From positions 1 to 64,000 of the forward strand of contig NZ_BCWE01000010.1 in assembly GCF_001592105.1 (NCBI RefSeq): 64,000 bases of DNA, given 5' to 3'. The translations under genes and the position numbers were made by a program. This document shows positions 8,507 through 17,258 of the stretch, piece by piece. The notes beneath the pieces are model-generated. The model did no database searches and was not told the origin of the DNA. It saw only the letters and a program-made list of their open reading frames with translations. Source of the stretch: Desulfolucanica intricata (lineage in GTDB: Bacteria > Bacillota > Desulfotomaculia > Desulfotomaculales > Desulfofarciminaceae). Within the stretch, counting starts at the first letter, position 1. Every line of letters starts with the position of its first letter.

Positions 8507-8701
8507 TTAATCTGTATAACAGAGTTTACAATCGGCCTTATACTCTGTAAGTTTTCCGTTTTTCACATTAGCTGTAAAATTAACAATTTCTACGCAAGAG
8601 ATATTGGGTAAGGTTTTACTGGCTTCATTAATCGCTGACTCTACAGCATTTTTCCAGCTATCCGGAGATTCACCAACAATTTCGGTAACTTTAACGTGCA
8701 T
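8507..8701 (-). CDS. Dodecin-family small protein lacking the flavin-stacking Trp
   Basis: A 64-residue beta-alpha-beta-beta protein matching dodecins: MHVKVTEIVGESPDSW, AVESAINEASKTLPNIS, and a closing strand with EYKADCKL. Dodecins form 12-mers that store flavins. The tryptophan that stacks on the flavin (NVVWAEV in Halobacterium, LRWFEV in many bacteria) is replaced by Cys (ISCVEI), and the conserved Gln a few residues on is Phe, so flavin binding may be lost. I chose ATG 8701 because AAGGAGG lies 9 nt upstream; the 11-codon upstream extension has no such site. It sits between sigF and spoVAE. Confidence 0.7.
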   Translation of the reverse strand: MHVKVTEIVGESPDSWKNAVESAINEASKTLPNISCVEIVNFTANVKNGKLTEYKADCKLCYTD

Positions 8702-8770
8702 ATTATTTTGCCTCCTTGATATAAATTTAAGCAATTATAGTATTTCTTACCCATTTATTTTTATGCACAA

Positions 8771-8797
8771 AAAGCTCCTTTAAACAAGGGAGCTTTA
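8771..8797 (-). terminator. Terminator after sigF
   Basis: AAAGCTCC and GGAGCTTT arms form a stem at about 8771-8796, immediately beyond the sigF stop codon. A T-run follows on the minus strand (complement of 8769-8773). It separates the spoIIA operon from the dodecin-like gene. Confidence 0.65.
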
Positions 8798-8801
8798 AAA
8801 A

Positions 8802-9581
8802 TTATGAGTTATTGTCAGCCATTATTTCTTTTAATTTTTTCAATGCTTGTCTCTCCAATCGGGATACTTGAACCTGAGATAAATTTAATCGCCGGGCAAT
8901 ATCCGATTGAGTTTTATCCTCAAAAAATCTCCACATTAAAATTTGCCGATCCCGCTCCGGCAAACTACGTAACAACTCCTTAACTTCTATACGATCCAAC
9001 CAAAATAGGTCATCCCCGTCCTCACCACTTAATTGATCTAATAGATATATCGGATCACCATCATCTTGATGCAAAGTTTCATAGATTGAAGTCGGTGACT
9101 GGGCAGCCTCCAGGGCTGTTACTATTTCTTCTCTGGACAATCCCATTTCTTTAGCGACTTCGCTTATTGATGGTTCTCTTCCCAGTCTCCCGGTAAGCCT
9201 TTCTCGAGTTTGTTGCACTTTGTATGCAGTTTCTTTAACCGAGCGGCTGACTTTAACCGGATTGTCATCCCGCAAAAAGCGCCTGATTTCACCAACAATC
9301 ATGGGTACAGCATAAGTAGAGAATTTAACATCATAGTTCAGATCAAATTTATCAATTGCTTTCATTAAACCAATACTTCCTATTTGAAACAGATCCTCTA
9401 ACTCATAACCCCTGTTTGTAAAGCGTTTAACTAAATTAAAAACAAGCTTTAGGTTACAATTTACAAGTCTATCTCGTGCTTCAGTATCTCCGGACTGTGC
9501 TTTTTTCAGCAGTTCGCGCATTTCTTCATCTTTTAATAATGGGAAGCGAGGTAAATTCATTTCTAAAAGTTTGGTACTCAT
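8802..9581 (-). CDS. sigF: RNA polymerase sporulation sigma factor SigF
   Basis: A 259-residue sigma-70 family member and third gene of the spoIIA operon. Region 2 includes NLKLVFNLVKRFTNRGYELEDL and GSIGLMKAIDKFD, then KFSTYAVPMIVGEIRRFLRDD. Region 3 has GREPSISEVAKEMGLS. Region 4 has LPERDRQILMWRFFEDKTQSDIARRL followed by the helix SQVQVSRLERQALKK. Sigma-F is the first forespore sigma factor and is held inactive by SpoIIAB until SpoIIAA is dephosphorylated. It lies 13 bp after spoIIAB. Confidence 0.96.
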   Translation of the reverse strand: MSTKLLEMNLPRFPLLKDEEMRELLKKAQSGDTEARDRLVNCNLKLVFNLVKRFTNRGYELEDLFQIGSIGLMKAIDKFDLNYDVKFSTYAVPMIVGEIRRFLRDDNPVKVSRSVKETAYKVQQTRERLTGRLGREPSISEVAKEMGLSREEIVTALEAAQSPTSIYETLHQDDGDPIYLLDQLSGEDGDDLFWLDRIEVKELLRSLPERDRQILMWRFFEDKTQSDIARRLNLSQVQVSRLERQALKKLKEIMADNNS

Positions 9582-9594
9582 AAAAATCCCCGCC

Positions 9595-10035
9595 CTATTG
9601 TTCTGACATTATTTTGGAATTTACGCTTTTCGTCATAATTACTTTAGTTCCCTTCCCTGGACTGGAATCAACTTTTAGAGAATCCATGAATGACTGCATA
9701 AATACAAAACCCAACCCCATTCTTTCCGGATCCGTGGTATATGAAGGTTGAAGAGCACGTTTTATATCTTTTATACCTATACCGCTATCTTCTACAATTA
9801 TTTCCATTTTATTCGGATACAACTTAATTTCTATAGTTACCAGTTTATCAGCCTGGTTACCATAAGCATGCACAATAGCATTTGCCACAGCCTCAGATAC
9901 AGCTACCTTTATTTCTTCTAAATCATTTATTGTATATTCTAATTGACTGGCAAAAGCCGCAGCTGAAACCCTGGCAAAGGCAACGTTTTCCGGAATACTT
10001 AAAATACTCATTCTTACATGATTAAATAAAGTCAT
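9595..10035 (-). CDS. spoIIAB: Anti-sigma-F factor / serine kinase SpoIIAB
   Basis: A 146-residue GHKL-fold protein that binds sigma-F and phosphorylates SpoIIAA. The N-box is VAVSEAVANAIVHAYG (about residues 44-59), the G1 box is VEDSGIGI, and the GLGFVFMQSFMDS and GKGTKV segments complete the ATP lid and G2 region. The length is typical. It starts with ATG 13 bp after spoIIAA, with AAAGGAGG upstream. Confidence 0.96.
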   Translation of the reverse strand: MTLFNHVRMSILSIPENVAFARVSAAAFASQLEYTINDLEEIKVAVSEAVANAIVHAYGNQADKLVTIEIKLYPNKMEIIVEDSGIGIKDIKRALQPSYTTDPERMGLGFVFMQSFMDSLKVDSSPGKGTKVIMTKSVNSKIMSEQ

Positions 10036-10048
10036 AATAAATCCTCCT

Positions 10049-10387
10049 TTATCCGATTTTAGCCAGGGCTTCCTGCTCGGAAGTATATTCCTTCATAATT
10101 CGTAATAAACCGGAAAGCTCCAAAATACGCTTAACCTGTGGATGAATTCCTACCAGTCCCATCTTACCTCCATTTTGGTTAACTTTCTTATATCTCCCCA
10201 GGATAACCCCTAAAGCAGAACTGTCGATAAAAGACACAGAGTTCATGTTCAAAATAACATTTTTCACAGGATTATTACTTAAAGCATCCTCCAAGGTATC
10301 TCGTAAATAATTCACCACTCTTAAATCCAATTCTCCACCCAGTCTAACTAATAAAATATCTTCTTTAACCTCTAAATCTATTAACAA
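10049..10387 (-). CDS. spoIIAA: Anti-sigma-F factor antagonist SpoIIAA
   Basis: A 112-residue STAS-domain protein. The segment FIDSSALGVILGRYKKV holds the serine that SpoIIAB phosphorylates (Ser57 here, equal to Ser58 of B. subtilis). SpoIIE normally removes the phosphate; spoIIE is not in the window. The start codon is TTG, placed 8 nt after a strong AAGGAGG site. First gene of the spoIIA operon. Confidence 0.95.
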   Translation of the reverse strand: MLIDLEVKEDILLVRLGGELDLRVVNYLRDTLEDALSNNPVKNVILNMNSVSFIDSSALGVILGRYKKVNQNGGKMGLVGIHPQVKRILELSGLLRIMKEYTSEQEALAKIG

Positions 10388-10415
10388 GGTATAGACCTCC
10401 TTACACTTTTCCTGG

Positions 10416-10497
10416 TTAGTTCTACAATTAGAAAAGTTTTCCTGCTATATTCCTACTAAAAGTATTGTCGAAAAATGTTACCCCAAAAAATTCGACG
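10416..10497 (-). promoter_or_regulatory. spoIIA promoter: sigma-H-like elements with two 0A boxes
   Basis: Upstream of spoIIAA the minus strand carries AGGAAAA (complement of 10437-10443) and, 14 nt on, GAACTAA (complement of 10416-10422), resembling the sigma-H consensus AGGAnnT-N14-GAAT. Two Spo0A-box matches lie further up: TGTCGAA at 10466-10472 (7/7, plus strand) and TTCGACG at 10491-10497 (6/7, reverse). With a start site near 10408 they fall at about -60 and -85, close to the arrangement known for B. subtilis spoIIA. Confidence 0.6.
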
Positions 10498-10511
10498 CAT
10501 TAAAAATATAG

Positions 10512-10536
10512 AAACGGGCTTATAAAAAGCCCGTTT
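10512..10536 (-). terminator. Terminator after dacF
   Basis: AAACGGGCT (10512-10520) pairs with AGCCCGTTT (10528-10536) around a short loop, 14 nt past the dacF stop codon. AT-rich sequence with a T-run follows on the minus strand. It would separate dacF from the spoIIA promoter, though read-through is known in Bacillus. Confidence 0.7.
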
Positions 10537-10549
10537 TAGTTAGTTTTAG

Positions 10550-11716
10550 TTAATTTAATTTATAAATTTCATCAATTACCCGGTACATTTGCTGTAATAT
10601 AGATGCTTTAGGAATAGTTTTATTTGCTATTAAATTCACTCGCATAGCTTCCTTACCATCCTTAGTAACAACGTATCGGCCAACTATGTCACCTTTATTA
10701 ATAGGTGCTTCAATATATTGAGGTAGTACTATCTTCTTAGAGAAACCTTTGTCATGTCCTCTTAACACAACTAAACTCACTGGATCAGCAGTCACAACAT
10801 CCAATTGTTGTTCTGTTCCTTTACCAACTCTAACGGTTCCGACTCTGGCACCTTTTGTTTCAAGATTCACTGCCTGGTATTGGGCGAAACCATAATTATA
10901 TAATTTAATTGACTCTCTGAAATGACTTCTGGGTTCAGGTGTTCCCAGCACTACCGCGATTAACCTCAAACCATCCCGTTCCACTGCTGAAGCCAGGCAA
11001 TATTTAGCTTCATTGGTCCAACCGGTTTTTCCTGCTATGGTACCGTCGTACCATTTAAGGAGTTTATTGGTATTCCAGAGAACAAAATCGCCACCCCGAA
11101 TATCGTACCGATAGGTTGAAGATACTTTTACAAAAAGTGGATGTTTTAAAGCCTCCCGTAATATCATAGCCATATCATGGGCTGAAGTATAATGGTTTTC
11201 CACAGGTAAACCGTTAGTGTTGGCAAAATGAGTATGTTTAAGACCTAATTCTTTAGCTCGCTTATTCATCATTTGCACAAAGGCTTCTTCTGAACCGGCA
11301 AGGTGCTCAGCTACAGCTACACAGGCATCATTAGCAGAACCGACAGCAATGGAGATAAGCATTTCTTCCAGGCTCATTTCTTCACCCGGTTCCAGGTAAA
11401 TCTGAGAGCCTCCCATACTCCAGGCATTCTCGCTGGCTGTTATTCGATCACTTAATTTTAATTTGCCGTCATCTACCGCTTCAACTATTAAAAGCATGGT
11501 CATTATTTTTGTTACACTGGCCATAGGAAGTTCCTTATCCGGTTGTTTAGAAAATATAACCTGACCTGTATTAGGCTCCATTAGTACAGCTGCTTCAGCT
11601 GTTGTTTCCAACCCCGGGCCGTTTTCAGCAGGGTCTGCCTGTGCTGTTCCCGGACTGGCAAGTAAAGTTACCACTGACATAATTGCTAAAAATACTACCA
11701 GTACCCGTTTATACAT
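10550..11716 (-). CDS. dacF: D-alanyl-D-alanine carboxypeptidase DacF-like (penicillin-binding protein 5 family)
   Basis: A 388-residue serine DD-carboxypeptidase of peptidase family S11. A signal peptide covers about residues 1-27 (ending GTAQA). The active-site motifs are S67-V-T-K70, S127-A-N129 and KTG near residue 230. A C-terminal PBP5 domain follows and ends with an amphipathic helix that would sit on the membrane. Its place directly before spoIIAA is the conserved position of dacF, which trims peptidoglycan peptides during spore cortex formation. The start ATG lies behind GAGGAGG. Confidence 0.92.
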   Translation of the reverse strand: MYKRVLVVFLAIMSVVTLLASPGTAQADPAENGPGLETTAEAAVLMEPNTGQVIFSKQPDKELPMASVTKIMTMLLIVEAVDDGKLKLSDRITASENAWSMGGSQIYLEPGEEMSLEEMLISIAVGSANDACVAVAEHLAGSEEAFVQMMNKRAKELGLKHTHFANTNGLPVENHYTSAHDMAMILREALKHPLFVKVSSTYRYDIRGGDFVLWNTNKLLKWYDGTIAGKTGWTNEAKYCLASAVERDGLRLIAVVLGTPEPRSHFRESIKLYNYGFAQYQAVNLETKGARVGTVRVGKGTEQQLDVVTADPVSLVVLRGHDKGFSKKIVLPQYIEAPINKGDIVGRYVVTKDGKEAMRVNLIANKTIPKASILQQMYRVIDEIYKLN

Positions 11717-11775
11717 ATTAGTTCCTCCTCATACTTTGTTTCCTCGTGCAAATCGTGCAAATAATGTTATACCTG

Positions 11776-11804
11776 TATTATGCAGCGGTAAAAAAAACTT
11801 ATAC
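11776..11804 (-). promoter_or_regulatory. Sigma-F/sigma-G-like promoter before dacF
   Basis: On the minus strand GTATA (complement of 11800-11804) and CATAATA (complement of 11776-11782) are separated by 17 nt. This agrees with the sigma-G pattern (-35 GnATR, -10 CATnnTA). It sits about 60 nt before the dacF start. dacF of B. subtilis is forespore-expressed, which supports the match. Confidence 0.5.
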
Positions 11805-11866
11805 ATTTGGGGCTATAACAATAATTAACAGCTAATACAACTACATTAGTGTATTCAATTTTTTAA

Positions 11867-13183
11867 TCAAACATCATTAGGTCCGATAATTCCGTAAATC
11901 ATAGGTATCGGCCCGGGTTTTTTTTCACCGATAATAAAAGAATCTTTTACCATCTTACCGGCTTCCTCTATAATTTCTGACTTATTAGTATGTAATATAG
12001 CCAAAATGTCACCTGAAGCCACTTTATCACCTACTTTTTTCTCCAATACTAATCCTGCCGCCAGATCAATTTCTGAATCTTTTGTTTCTCTTCCGGCACC
12101 GAGCATCATAGCAGCATTACCAATCATTTCTGCGTTAATACCCTGCACATAACCGTCAGCTGTTACTGTGATTTTCTCTTGGACAGATGAACGTGGTAAA
12201 AGTGCAGTGTTATCTATAACTTCAGCATTGCCACCTTGTGCTAAAATAATTTCCCTAAATTTCTCCAAAGCTTTTCCGTTTTTTAATAGAGTTTTTAATA
12301 ATTTCTGTCCGTCTTCTTCCGTTTTAACCTTTTTCGCTGCTAAAAGCATTTGACTACCTAAGGCCAGGCATAATTGTTCTAAATCATGGGGCCCATTACC
12401 TTGCAATGTATGAATTGCCTCTAAAACTTCTAAAGCATTTCCGACGGACATACCCAGTGGTTCATCCATATTTGTAACCAGTGCCACTGTATGAAGATTT
12501 ACCTTCTTACCAATAGAAACCATAGTTTTGGCTAACTTATAAGCGTCTTCCACTTTCCTCATGAATGCGCCGCTTCCGGTCTTGACATCCAGTACAATGG
12601 CATCTGCCCCGGCAGCTATTTTTTTACTCATTACACTCGAAGCAATGAGTGGAATACTGTCTACTGTTGCCGTCACATCCCGCAGGGCATATAATTTTTT
12701 ATCCGCCGGAGCTAATTTACCTGTTTGTGCTACTACTGCTGCCTTGACCCTATTTACCTGTTCGATAAATTCATGAGGTTCCAAGTTTACCTTCATTCCG
12801 GGGATTGACTCTAATTTATCTATTGTCCCTCCGGTATGTCCCAAACCCCTCCCGGACATTTTAGCCACCGGCACCCCGGCGGCTGCTACCAGGGGAATTA
12901 AGACCAGAGTTGTTTTATCACCTACTCCACCGGTACTGTGTTTATCAACCTTTATGCCGGAAATAGGAGACAAATCGGCCCGGTCTCCGGAATCAGCAAT
13001 AGCTAAAGTTAACGCTGCAGTTTCTTCTGCATCTAGGCCGCGAAAAAATATTGCCATAAGTAATGCAGAGACCTGATAATCAGGAATTTCACCCTGATCA
13101 TATTTCTTTACAAAAAATTCTATTTCGTCTGCGGTTAAAGATATTCCACGGCGCTTTTTTAAAATTAGATCATACATTCTCAT
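11867..13183 (-). CDS. pdp: Pyrimidine-nucleoside phosphorylase
   Basis: A 438-residue homodimeric enzyme that splits uridine and (deoxy)thymidine with phosphate. The family signature [20 protein letters not shown] is at about residues 109-128. The phosphate-binding [10 protein letters not shown] segment lies near residue 82 and a Gly-rich [10 protein letters not shown] near 199. A C-terminal lipoyl-like domain ([16 protein letters not shown]) closes the protein. Its start overlaps deoB by 14 nt, so the two are co-translated for nucleoside salvage. Bacillus has a purine nucleoside phosphorylase at this place. Confidence 0.94.
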   Translation of the reverse strand: MRMYDLILKKRRGISLTADEIEFFVKKYDQGEIPDYQVSALLMAIFFRGLDAEETAALTLAIADSGDRADLSPISGIKVDKHSTGGVGDKTTLVLIPLVAAAGVPVAKMSGRGLGHTGGTIDKLESIPGMKVNLEPHEFIEQVNRVKAAVVAQTGKLAPADKKLYALRDVTATVDSIPLIASSVMSKKIAAGADAIVLDVKTGSGAFMRKVEDAYKLAKTMVSIGKKVNLHTVALVTNMDEPLGMSVGNALEVLEAIHTLQGNGPHDLEQLCLALGSQMLLAAKKVKTEEDGQKLLKTLLKNGKALEKFREIILAQGGNAEVIDNTALLPRSSVQEKITVTADGYVQGINAEMIGNAAMMLGAGRETKDSEIDLAAGLVLEKKVGDKVASGDILAILHTNKSEIIEEAGKMVKDSFIIGEKKPGPIPMIYGIIGPNDV

Positions 13184-14375
13184 TAGCCAAGAACCCTCTT
13201 TTTAATATTTCTCCGGCAAAACTTTTCCCTTCAGGATAGTTTATACCAAAAAATTCACCTAATGTAGAAGCTAAATCAGTAAAAGATTCTCTTACTCCAA
13301 TATTCACTCCAGGTTGTATCAAATGCCCATATACTAATACAGGTACATATTCTCTTGAATGATCAGTACTCTCAGTTGTTGGGTCACAACCATGGTCAGC
13401 TGTAATAATTATAATATCTTTTTCACCCAGTAAAGATATTATCTCCGGTAAACGTAAATCAAAAGCCTCTAAAGCTTTGGCATAACCCTCGGGGTCATTT
13501 CTATGGCCATATTTGGAGTCAAAATCAACCAAGTTGGCAAATATTAATCCTTTTGTGTCCTTGCATAAAAGATCAATTATCTTATCTACACCGTCCATGT
13601 TTCCTTTGCTTTTAACTGAAGCACTAATACCTTCCCCTGCAAAAATATCATTAATTTTACCGACAGCAGTTACACTGATACCGTTTTCTACTAAAATGTT
13701 TAAAATAGTTTTTTTGGGAGGCTTAAGAGAATAGTCATGTCGATTTGCTGTCCGTTCAAAATTTCCCGGCTGTCCAATAAAAGGCCGGGCAATAACCCTG
13801 CCGACTGCATGTTTACCGGTTAACAATTTCCGAGCTATCTTACACATTTCATATAGTTTTTCTACAGGAATAATTTCTTCATGAGCAGCAATTTGAAAAA
13901 CACTGTCTGCAGAGGTATAAACAATAGGATACCCTGTTTTCATGTGTTCTTCTCCCAGTTCATTTATAATTTCAGTACCTGAAGCAACTTTGTTAGCTAA
14001 GATTGGACAACCAATTTGTTCTACAAATTTTTTTATTAAGTCCTCAGGAAAGCCGTCCGGATAAACCGGAAAAGCTTCCTTTAAAATTAAGCCTGCTAAT
14101 TCCCAGTGTCCGGTAGTAGTGTCTTTACCTTTTGATTTTTCCGCCATCCGGCCATAAGCGCCGGAGGGTTCTAATGCAGGCGGAACTCCCTTAATATCTG
14201 CAATTTTACCTAAACCCATATCGGCCATATGTGGTAAATTAACACCACCTACAGCCAAAGCTAAATTACCTAAGGTATTACTACCACTATCCCCATATTC
14301 ATCAGCATCCGGCAGCTCGCCGACACCAACACTGTCTAAAACAATTAATACAATTCTATTAACACGTGTGTCCAT
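13170..14375 (-). CDS. deoB: Phosphopentomutase
   Basis: A 401-residue alkaline-phosphatase-superfamily enzyme that interconverts (deoxy)ribose 1- and 5-phosphate. Metal ligands are in [13 protein letters not shown] (N-terminus), [11 protein letters not shown] and [22 protein letters not shown]. The phospho-threonine site lies in [11 protein letters not shown]. The gene order xerD-deoB-nucleoside phosphorylase-dacF-spoIIA is the same as in Bacillus. ATG follows AAGGGGG. Confidence 0.95.
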   Translation of the reverse strand: MDTRVNRIVLIVLDSVGVGELPDADEYGDSGSNTLGNLALAVGGVNLPHMADMGLGKIADIKGVPPALEPSGAYGRMAEKSKGKDTTTGHWELAGLILKEAFPVYPDGFPEDLIKKFVEQIGCPILANKVASGTEIINELGEEHMKTGYPIVYTSADSVFQIAAHEEIIPVEKLYEMCKIARKLLTGKHAVGRVIARPFIGQPGNFERTANRHDYSLKPPKKTILNILVENGISVTAVGKINDIFAGEGISASVKSKGNMDGVDKIIDLLCKDTKGLIFANLVDFDSKYGHRNDPEGYAKALEAFDLRLPEIISLLGEKDIIIITADHGCDPTTESTDHSREYVPVLVYGHLIQPGVNIGVRESFTDLASTLGEFFGINYPEGKSFAGEILKRGFLANENV

Positions 14376-14405
14376 ACGTTAACCCCCTTGGTATCCTTAT
14401 ATTTT

Positions 14406-15293
14406 TTAGGCCCGTGGGTGGGACTTTGAATATACATCTCTCAATCTTGCATTTGTTAAGTGAGTATAAATTTGTGTAGTAGATATATCCGCATGTCCTA
14501 GCATTTCTTGAACTGATCGTAAATCTGCACCGTTTTCCAACAGGTGAGTAGCAAAAGAGTGACGTAGAGTATGAGGAGTAATCGGTTTTTCTATATTACC
14601 CTGCCTGGCATATTTTTTTATTATTTTCCAAAATCCTTGTCTGGTTAACCTTCGACCATGATGATTAAGAAAAAGTGCCATTGTTTGCTGCGTTTTAACT
14701 AGTTTTACCCGCCCCCTAAGGAGGTATTCTTCTACAAGCTGTGCTGCCACACTGCCCAGTGGAACAATCCGTTCTTTTGACCCTTTTCCAAAACAGCGGA
14801 TAAATTCATTTTTTGTATTAATATCTTCTATATTTAAATCTACTAATTCCGAAACCCTAATTCCTGTTGCATAAAGCAATTCTAACATTGCTTTATCACG
14901 TACTCCCGCCGGAGTACTGCTTCTCGGCTGCGCGAGCAGTGTTTCTACTTCAGCCGGAGTTAACACCTTAGGTAATCTCTGACTTATTTTAGGAGACTCA
15001 ATATTTTCTATTGGATTAACCTCCAATATCTGTTCATGAATAAGAAAACGATAAAATGATTTTAAAGCAGCAAGTCGCCGGGAGATTGTTGCCGGTGATA
15101 AGCCTTTTTGCTTTAACTGCATCAGGTAGGCTAAAATAATGTTTTTTTGGGCTGAACCCCACGAACGAACTTGTTTTTGCTGGCAAAATGATAAAAATTT
15201 TTGCAAATCCATTTTATAAGAAACAAGTGTATTTTCTGCCAATCCTTTTTCAATTGTAAGATAGTATATATAATTATCCAGTATGGTTTGCAT
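14406..15293 (-). CDS. xerD: Tyrosine recombinase XerD
   Basis: A 295-residue site-specific recombinase that resolves chromosome dimers. The N-terminal SAM-like core-binding domain is at about residues 1-85. The catalytic domain shows Arg in ATGIRVSEL, Lys near GKGSKERIVPL, HxLR in HTLRHSFATHL, His in LGHADISTTQ, and nucleophile Tyr in IYTHL. I chose ATG 15293 because GAGGTGG lies about 8 nt upstream; an ATG at 15317 has weaker support. It lies next to the DUF4227 gene, as in Bacillus. Confidence 0.93.
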   Translation of the reverse strand: MQTILDNYIYYLTIEKGLAENTLVSYKMDLQKFLSFCQQKQVRSWGSAQKNIILAYLMQLKQKGLSPATISRRLAALKSFYRFLIHEQILEVNPIENIESPKISQRLPKVLTPAEVETLLAQPRSSTPAGVRDKAMLELLYATGIRVSELVDLNIEDINTKNEFIRCFGKGSKERIVPLGSVAAQLVEEYLLRGRVKLVKTQQTMALFLNHHGRRLTRQGFWKIIKKYARQGNIEKPITPHTLRHSFATHLLENGADLRSVQEMLGHADISTTQIYTHLTNARLRDVYSKSHPRA

Positions 15294-15382
15294 CTCATAA
15301 CCACCTCTTTTCTGCATTACATAACCTTATGGAAAAAATTACTTCAACATTAATTAATTAAATTCCTCTATAAATAAAAATG

Positions 15383-15410
15383 GGCCACCCGTTATTTTTA
15401 ACGAATGGCA
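15383..15410 (-). terminator. Terminator after the DUF4227 gene
   Basis: GCCACCCGTTA (15384-15394) and TAACGAATGGC (15399-15409) form an 11-bp stem. Two positions mismatch in plus-strand RNA but become G-U pairs in minus-strand RNA. This shows that the hairpin serves the minus-strand gene. A T-rich run (complement of 15366-15382) follows. Confidence 0.7.
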
Positions 15411-15444
15411 CTTTTTATGTATTCTCTGTTTATATTAGAAATTA

Positions 15445-15726
15445 TTACTGGCCGGAACCTCCCGGTAATTGCTTATCTTGATAATAGTAGCTTTTGAAAA
15501 CTTCTACCATATTATCAATAATACCCTCTTTTAGATTCATAGGCTGTTCTACACGCATAGGATTACCATTAGGATGATTCTCTTCAAACCAACTGCCATA
15601 AAATTTACTGGCCTGAAAAATACTCCATAGCTGCCCAACTAAAATGATAATTATTGCTCCAAATAACAATAATCTTAACCCTAACATCAATTTATTCCTA
15701 ATTTTAGAAACCATTATTAAAATCAT
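15445..15726 (-). CDS. DUF4227 (YqzK-like) membrane protein
   Basis: A 93-residue protein with one membrane helix (about residues 14-36), a short outside segment and an amphipathic C-terminus. The NHPNGNPMRVEQP segment and the location directly before xerD resemble YqzK of Bacillus, a conserved protein of unknown role. A second in-frame ATG four codons on makes the exact start uncertain. The family call rests on position and a short motif, so it is moderate. Confidence 0.6.
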   Translation of the reverse strand: MILIMVSKIRNKLMLGLRLLLFGAIIIILVGQLWSIFQASKFYGSWFEENHPNGNPMRVEQPMNLKEGIIDNMVEVFKSYYYQDKQLPGGSGQ

Positions 15727-15790
15727 AAAAACACCAACCCTTTCCTAATATTGGATTAGTTGTATATTATTAGGCACAAGGTTTCTCATT

Positions 15791-16420
15791 TTAGGAAATA
15801 AGCCTTGTTACGAACTTAGTTAGAAATGGGGTAACATAGGCTTCAATCATGCTGGACCCCAGAGCAATTGCAAAAACGACTAGCATTATACAGTTATAGT
15901 ATAAAAAACCGGGCCATATTTTTATGCTTGAGTCAAAATTTCTTTTAATTAATAATAATGTAAATGCTAGGGCTGTACCTCCGCCTATAATTAAAGCAGG
16001 TATATAGAGTAAATTTTGAGGAAGTATGGCCGCAAATGCCAGTATAATTCCTCTTAAAGCCTTCTCTTTAAACAGAAATCCTACTGCAAAGCCTAGAATA
16101 AAACCCCTGGCAAATATCAAGGCCAACATGATCGGTATACCAATTACGGTCAGTCCCAAAAAATATACGATTACAAGCAATAATATATTATTCACAACCG
16201 ATGTTTGCATTAAATCAATATTATTTATTTTTATGCCGGGAACTTGTTCTAAGAACCGCTCTAAGTAATCTTGCAGTTCACTGGCCTGCAGTCCACCTAA
16301 ACCATTTGCTGTAAGGCTGCCTACTGTTATTCCCAGGCATAAAACTAAAAAAACAATACCATAAAAGGGCCAACTTTTCCGAAGAATTGTTCCCCATACA
16401 TGTTGAAACGCCACAGACAT
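15791..16420 (-). CDS. spoIIM: Stage II sporulation protein M
   Basis: A 209-residue integral membrane protein with about five helices (residues 16-36, 78-100, 104-120, 124-155, 170-195). SpoIIM joins SpoIID and SpoIIP in the complex that thins septal peptidoglycan to drive engulfment. The IPxMLALIFARGFILGFAVGFL stretch and the location upstream of the xerD block are typical. A good sigma-E promoter lies upstream. Confidence 0.92.
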   Translation of the reverse strand: MSVAFQHVWGTILRKSWPFYGIVFLVLCLGITVGSLTANGLGGLQASELQDYLERFLEQVPGIKINNIDLMQTSVVNNILLLVIVYFLGLTVIGIPIMLALIFARGFILGFAVGFLFKEKALRGIILAFAAILPQNLLYIPALIIGGGTALAFTLLLIKRNFDSSIKIWPGFLYYNCIMLVVFAIALGSSMIEAYVTPFLTKFVTRLIS

Positions 16421-16461
16421 AGAACATTACCCCTTCCTGCTGCAACCTGTCCATATGGTAA

Positions 16462-16489
16462 ATATTATGCAGCTAATGGGTAAATATTC
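16462..16489 (-). promoter_or_regulatory. Sigma-E-like promoter before spoIIM
   Basis: The minus strand has GAATATT (complement of 16483-16489), a 13-nt spacer and CATAATAT (complement of 16462-16469). This agrees with the mother-cell sigma-E consensus GnATATT-N13/14-CATAnnnT. The start codon is 42 nt downstream of the -10. spoIIM is a known sigma-E target in Bacillus. Confidence 0.65.
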
Positions 16490-16504
16490 CATTTTAGATT
16501 TACT

Positions 16505-17212
16505 CTACATAAAGCCCCTTTGAAGAATACATTTAACTATATATTCTGCGGCTAAAATATCTTCCAGGGAATTGCCACTGGCACCTACAACTGTTATACC
16601 GGTTTTTAATTCCCTGGCTTTTTGTATGGCACGCTCTACTCCGGATTTTGCCGGTTCTGCACCTTTTTTTTTCAATGTTCTGGCCACTGTGGCTGTTAAA
16701 ACTGCGGGAGCTCCGGCTGTAAAAGCAGCATCAAAGGCTACTCCTCCCGTTCCTGTGGCTGCTATAACAACACAATTCTTTAAATTAAATAATTTAGGGG
16801 TTTCTGCCCCAAGATTTGGCAGGATAGCTTTGGTTTCAACCCCTATCTTTTTCAATCCGGTTAATACACCACGAATTGTTTCCTGTCTTTCCAGGTCAGA
16901 GCCAACCCGCGGTTCTGCTATAATTACTACCCCGGCATTTTTATGCCTGGCTAATTCTCCTGCAGCTTCAGCCACTTGCTGAGGATTTATTTTAACAGGC
17001 GGTTTGGCATGGTCCGGACTGGCCCCAAAAACAGCAAGTGCCCCGGCATCCATTGCTGCTTCTGCAGTAGTAGACATATCAATTACATCAACAATAACCA
17101 CCACATGGCCTAAACGGGCTCCTTCAGCAGCTCCACTGGCGTTGACAGTTAAAAAAACTCCTGCTGCCAAAAAATTACCCCCTTCATAATCATATTCATA
17201 AGAATCTTTCAT
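16505..17212 (-). CDS. Uncharacterised protein, possible ComB (2-phosphosulfolactate phosphatase)-like fold
   Basis: A 235-residue soluble protein rich in Ala, Gly and Val. The HVVVIVDVIDMSTTAEAAMDAGA segment (about residues 36-58) resembles the VDVLRATTT-AL-GA pattern of ComB phosphatases. A later CVVIAATGTGGVAFDAAFTAGA (about 147-168) resembles their STNGT region. The usual metal-site residues could not be confirmed, so it may be a distant relative with another role. It stands between spoIIM and the divergent MciZ-like ORF. No clear ribosome binding site variant was needed; ATG 17212 is the first Met. Confidence 0.45.
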   Translation of the reverse strand: MKDSYEYDYEGGNFLAAGVFLTVNASGAAEGARLGHVVVIVDVIDMSTTAEAAMDAGALAVFGASPDHAKPPVKINPQQVAEAAGELARHKNAGVVIIAEPRVGSDLERQETIRGVLTGLKKIGVETKAILPNLGAETPKLFNLKNCVVIAATGTGGVAFDAAFTAGAPAVLTATVARTLKKKGAEPAKSGVERAIQKARELKTGITVVGASGNSLEDILAAEYIVKCILQRGFM

Positions 17213-17217
17213 ATATT
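17190..17217 (+). promoter_or_regulatory. Sigma-E-like promoter before the MciZ-like ORF
   Basis: TCATATT (17190-17196), a 13-nt spacer and CATATATT (17210-17217) match the sigma-E pattern with the same spacing as the spoIIM promoter nearby. The predicted start near 17224 gives a ~35-nt leader before the ATG at 17259. The elements overlap the first codons of the divergent gene. Confidence 0.5.
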
Positions 17218-17258
17218 AAAAAATACCGGCAATCCAATTTATAAGGAGGGTAAAATTA

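Noticed and set aside
16572-16982. 136-codon open frame on the plus strand
   Set aside because: It is antisense to the 235-residue minus-strand gene, has no ribosome binding site, and owes its length to the Ala/Gly-rich opposite strand.
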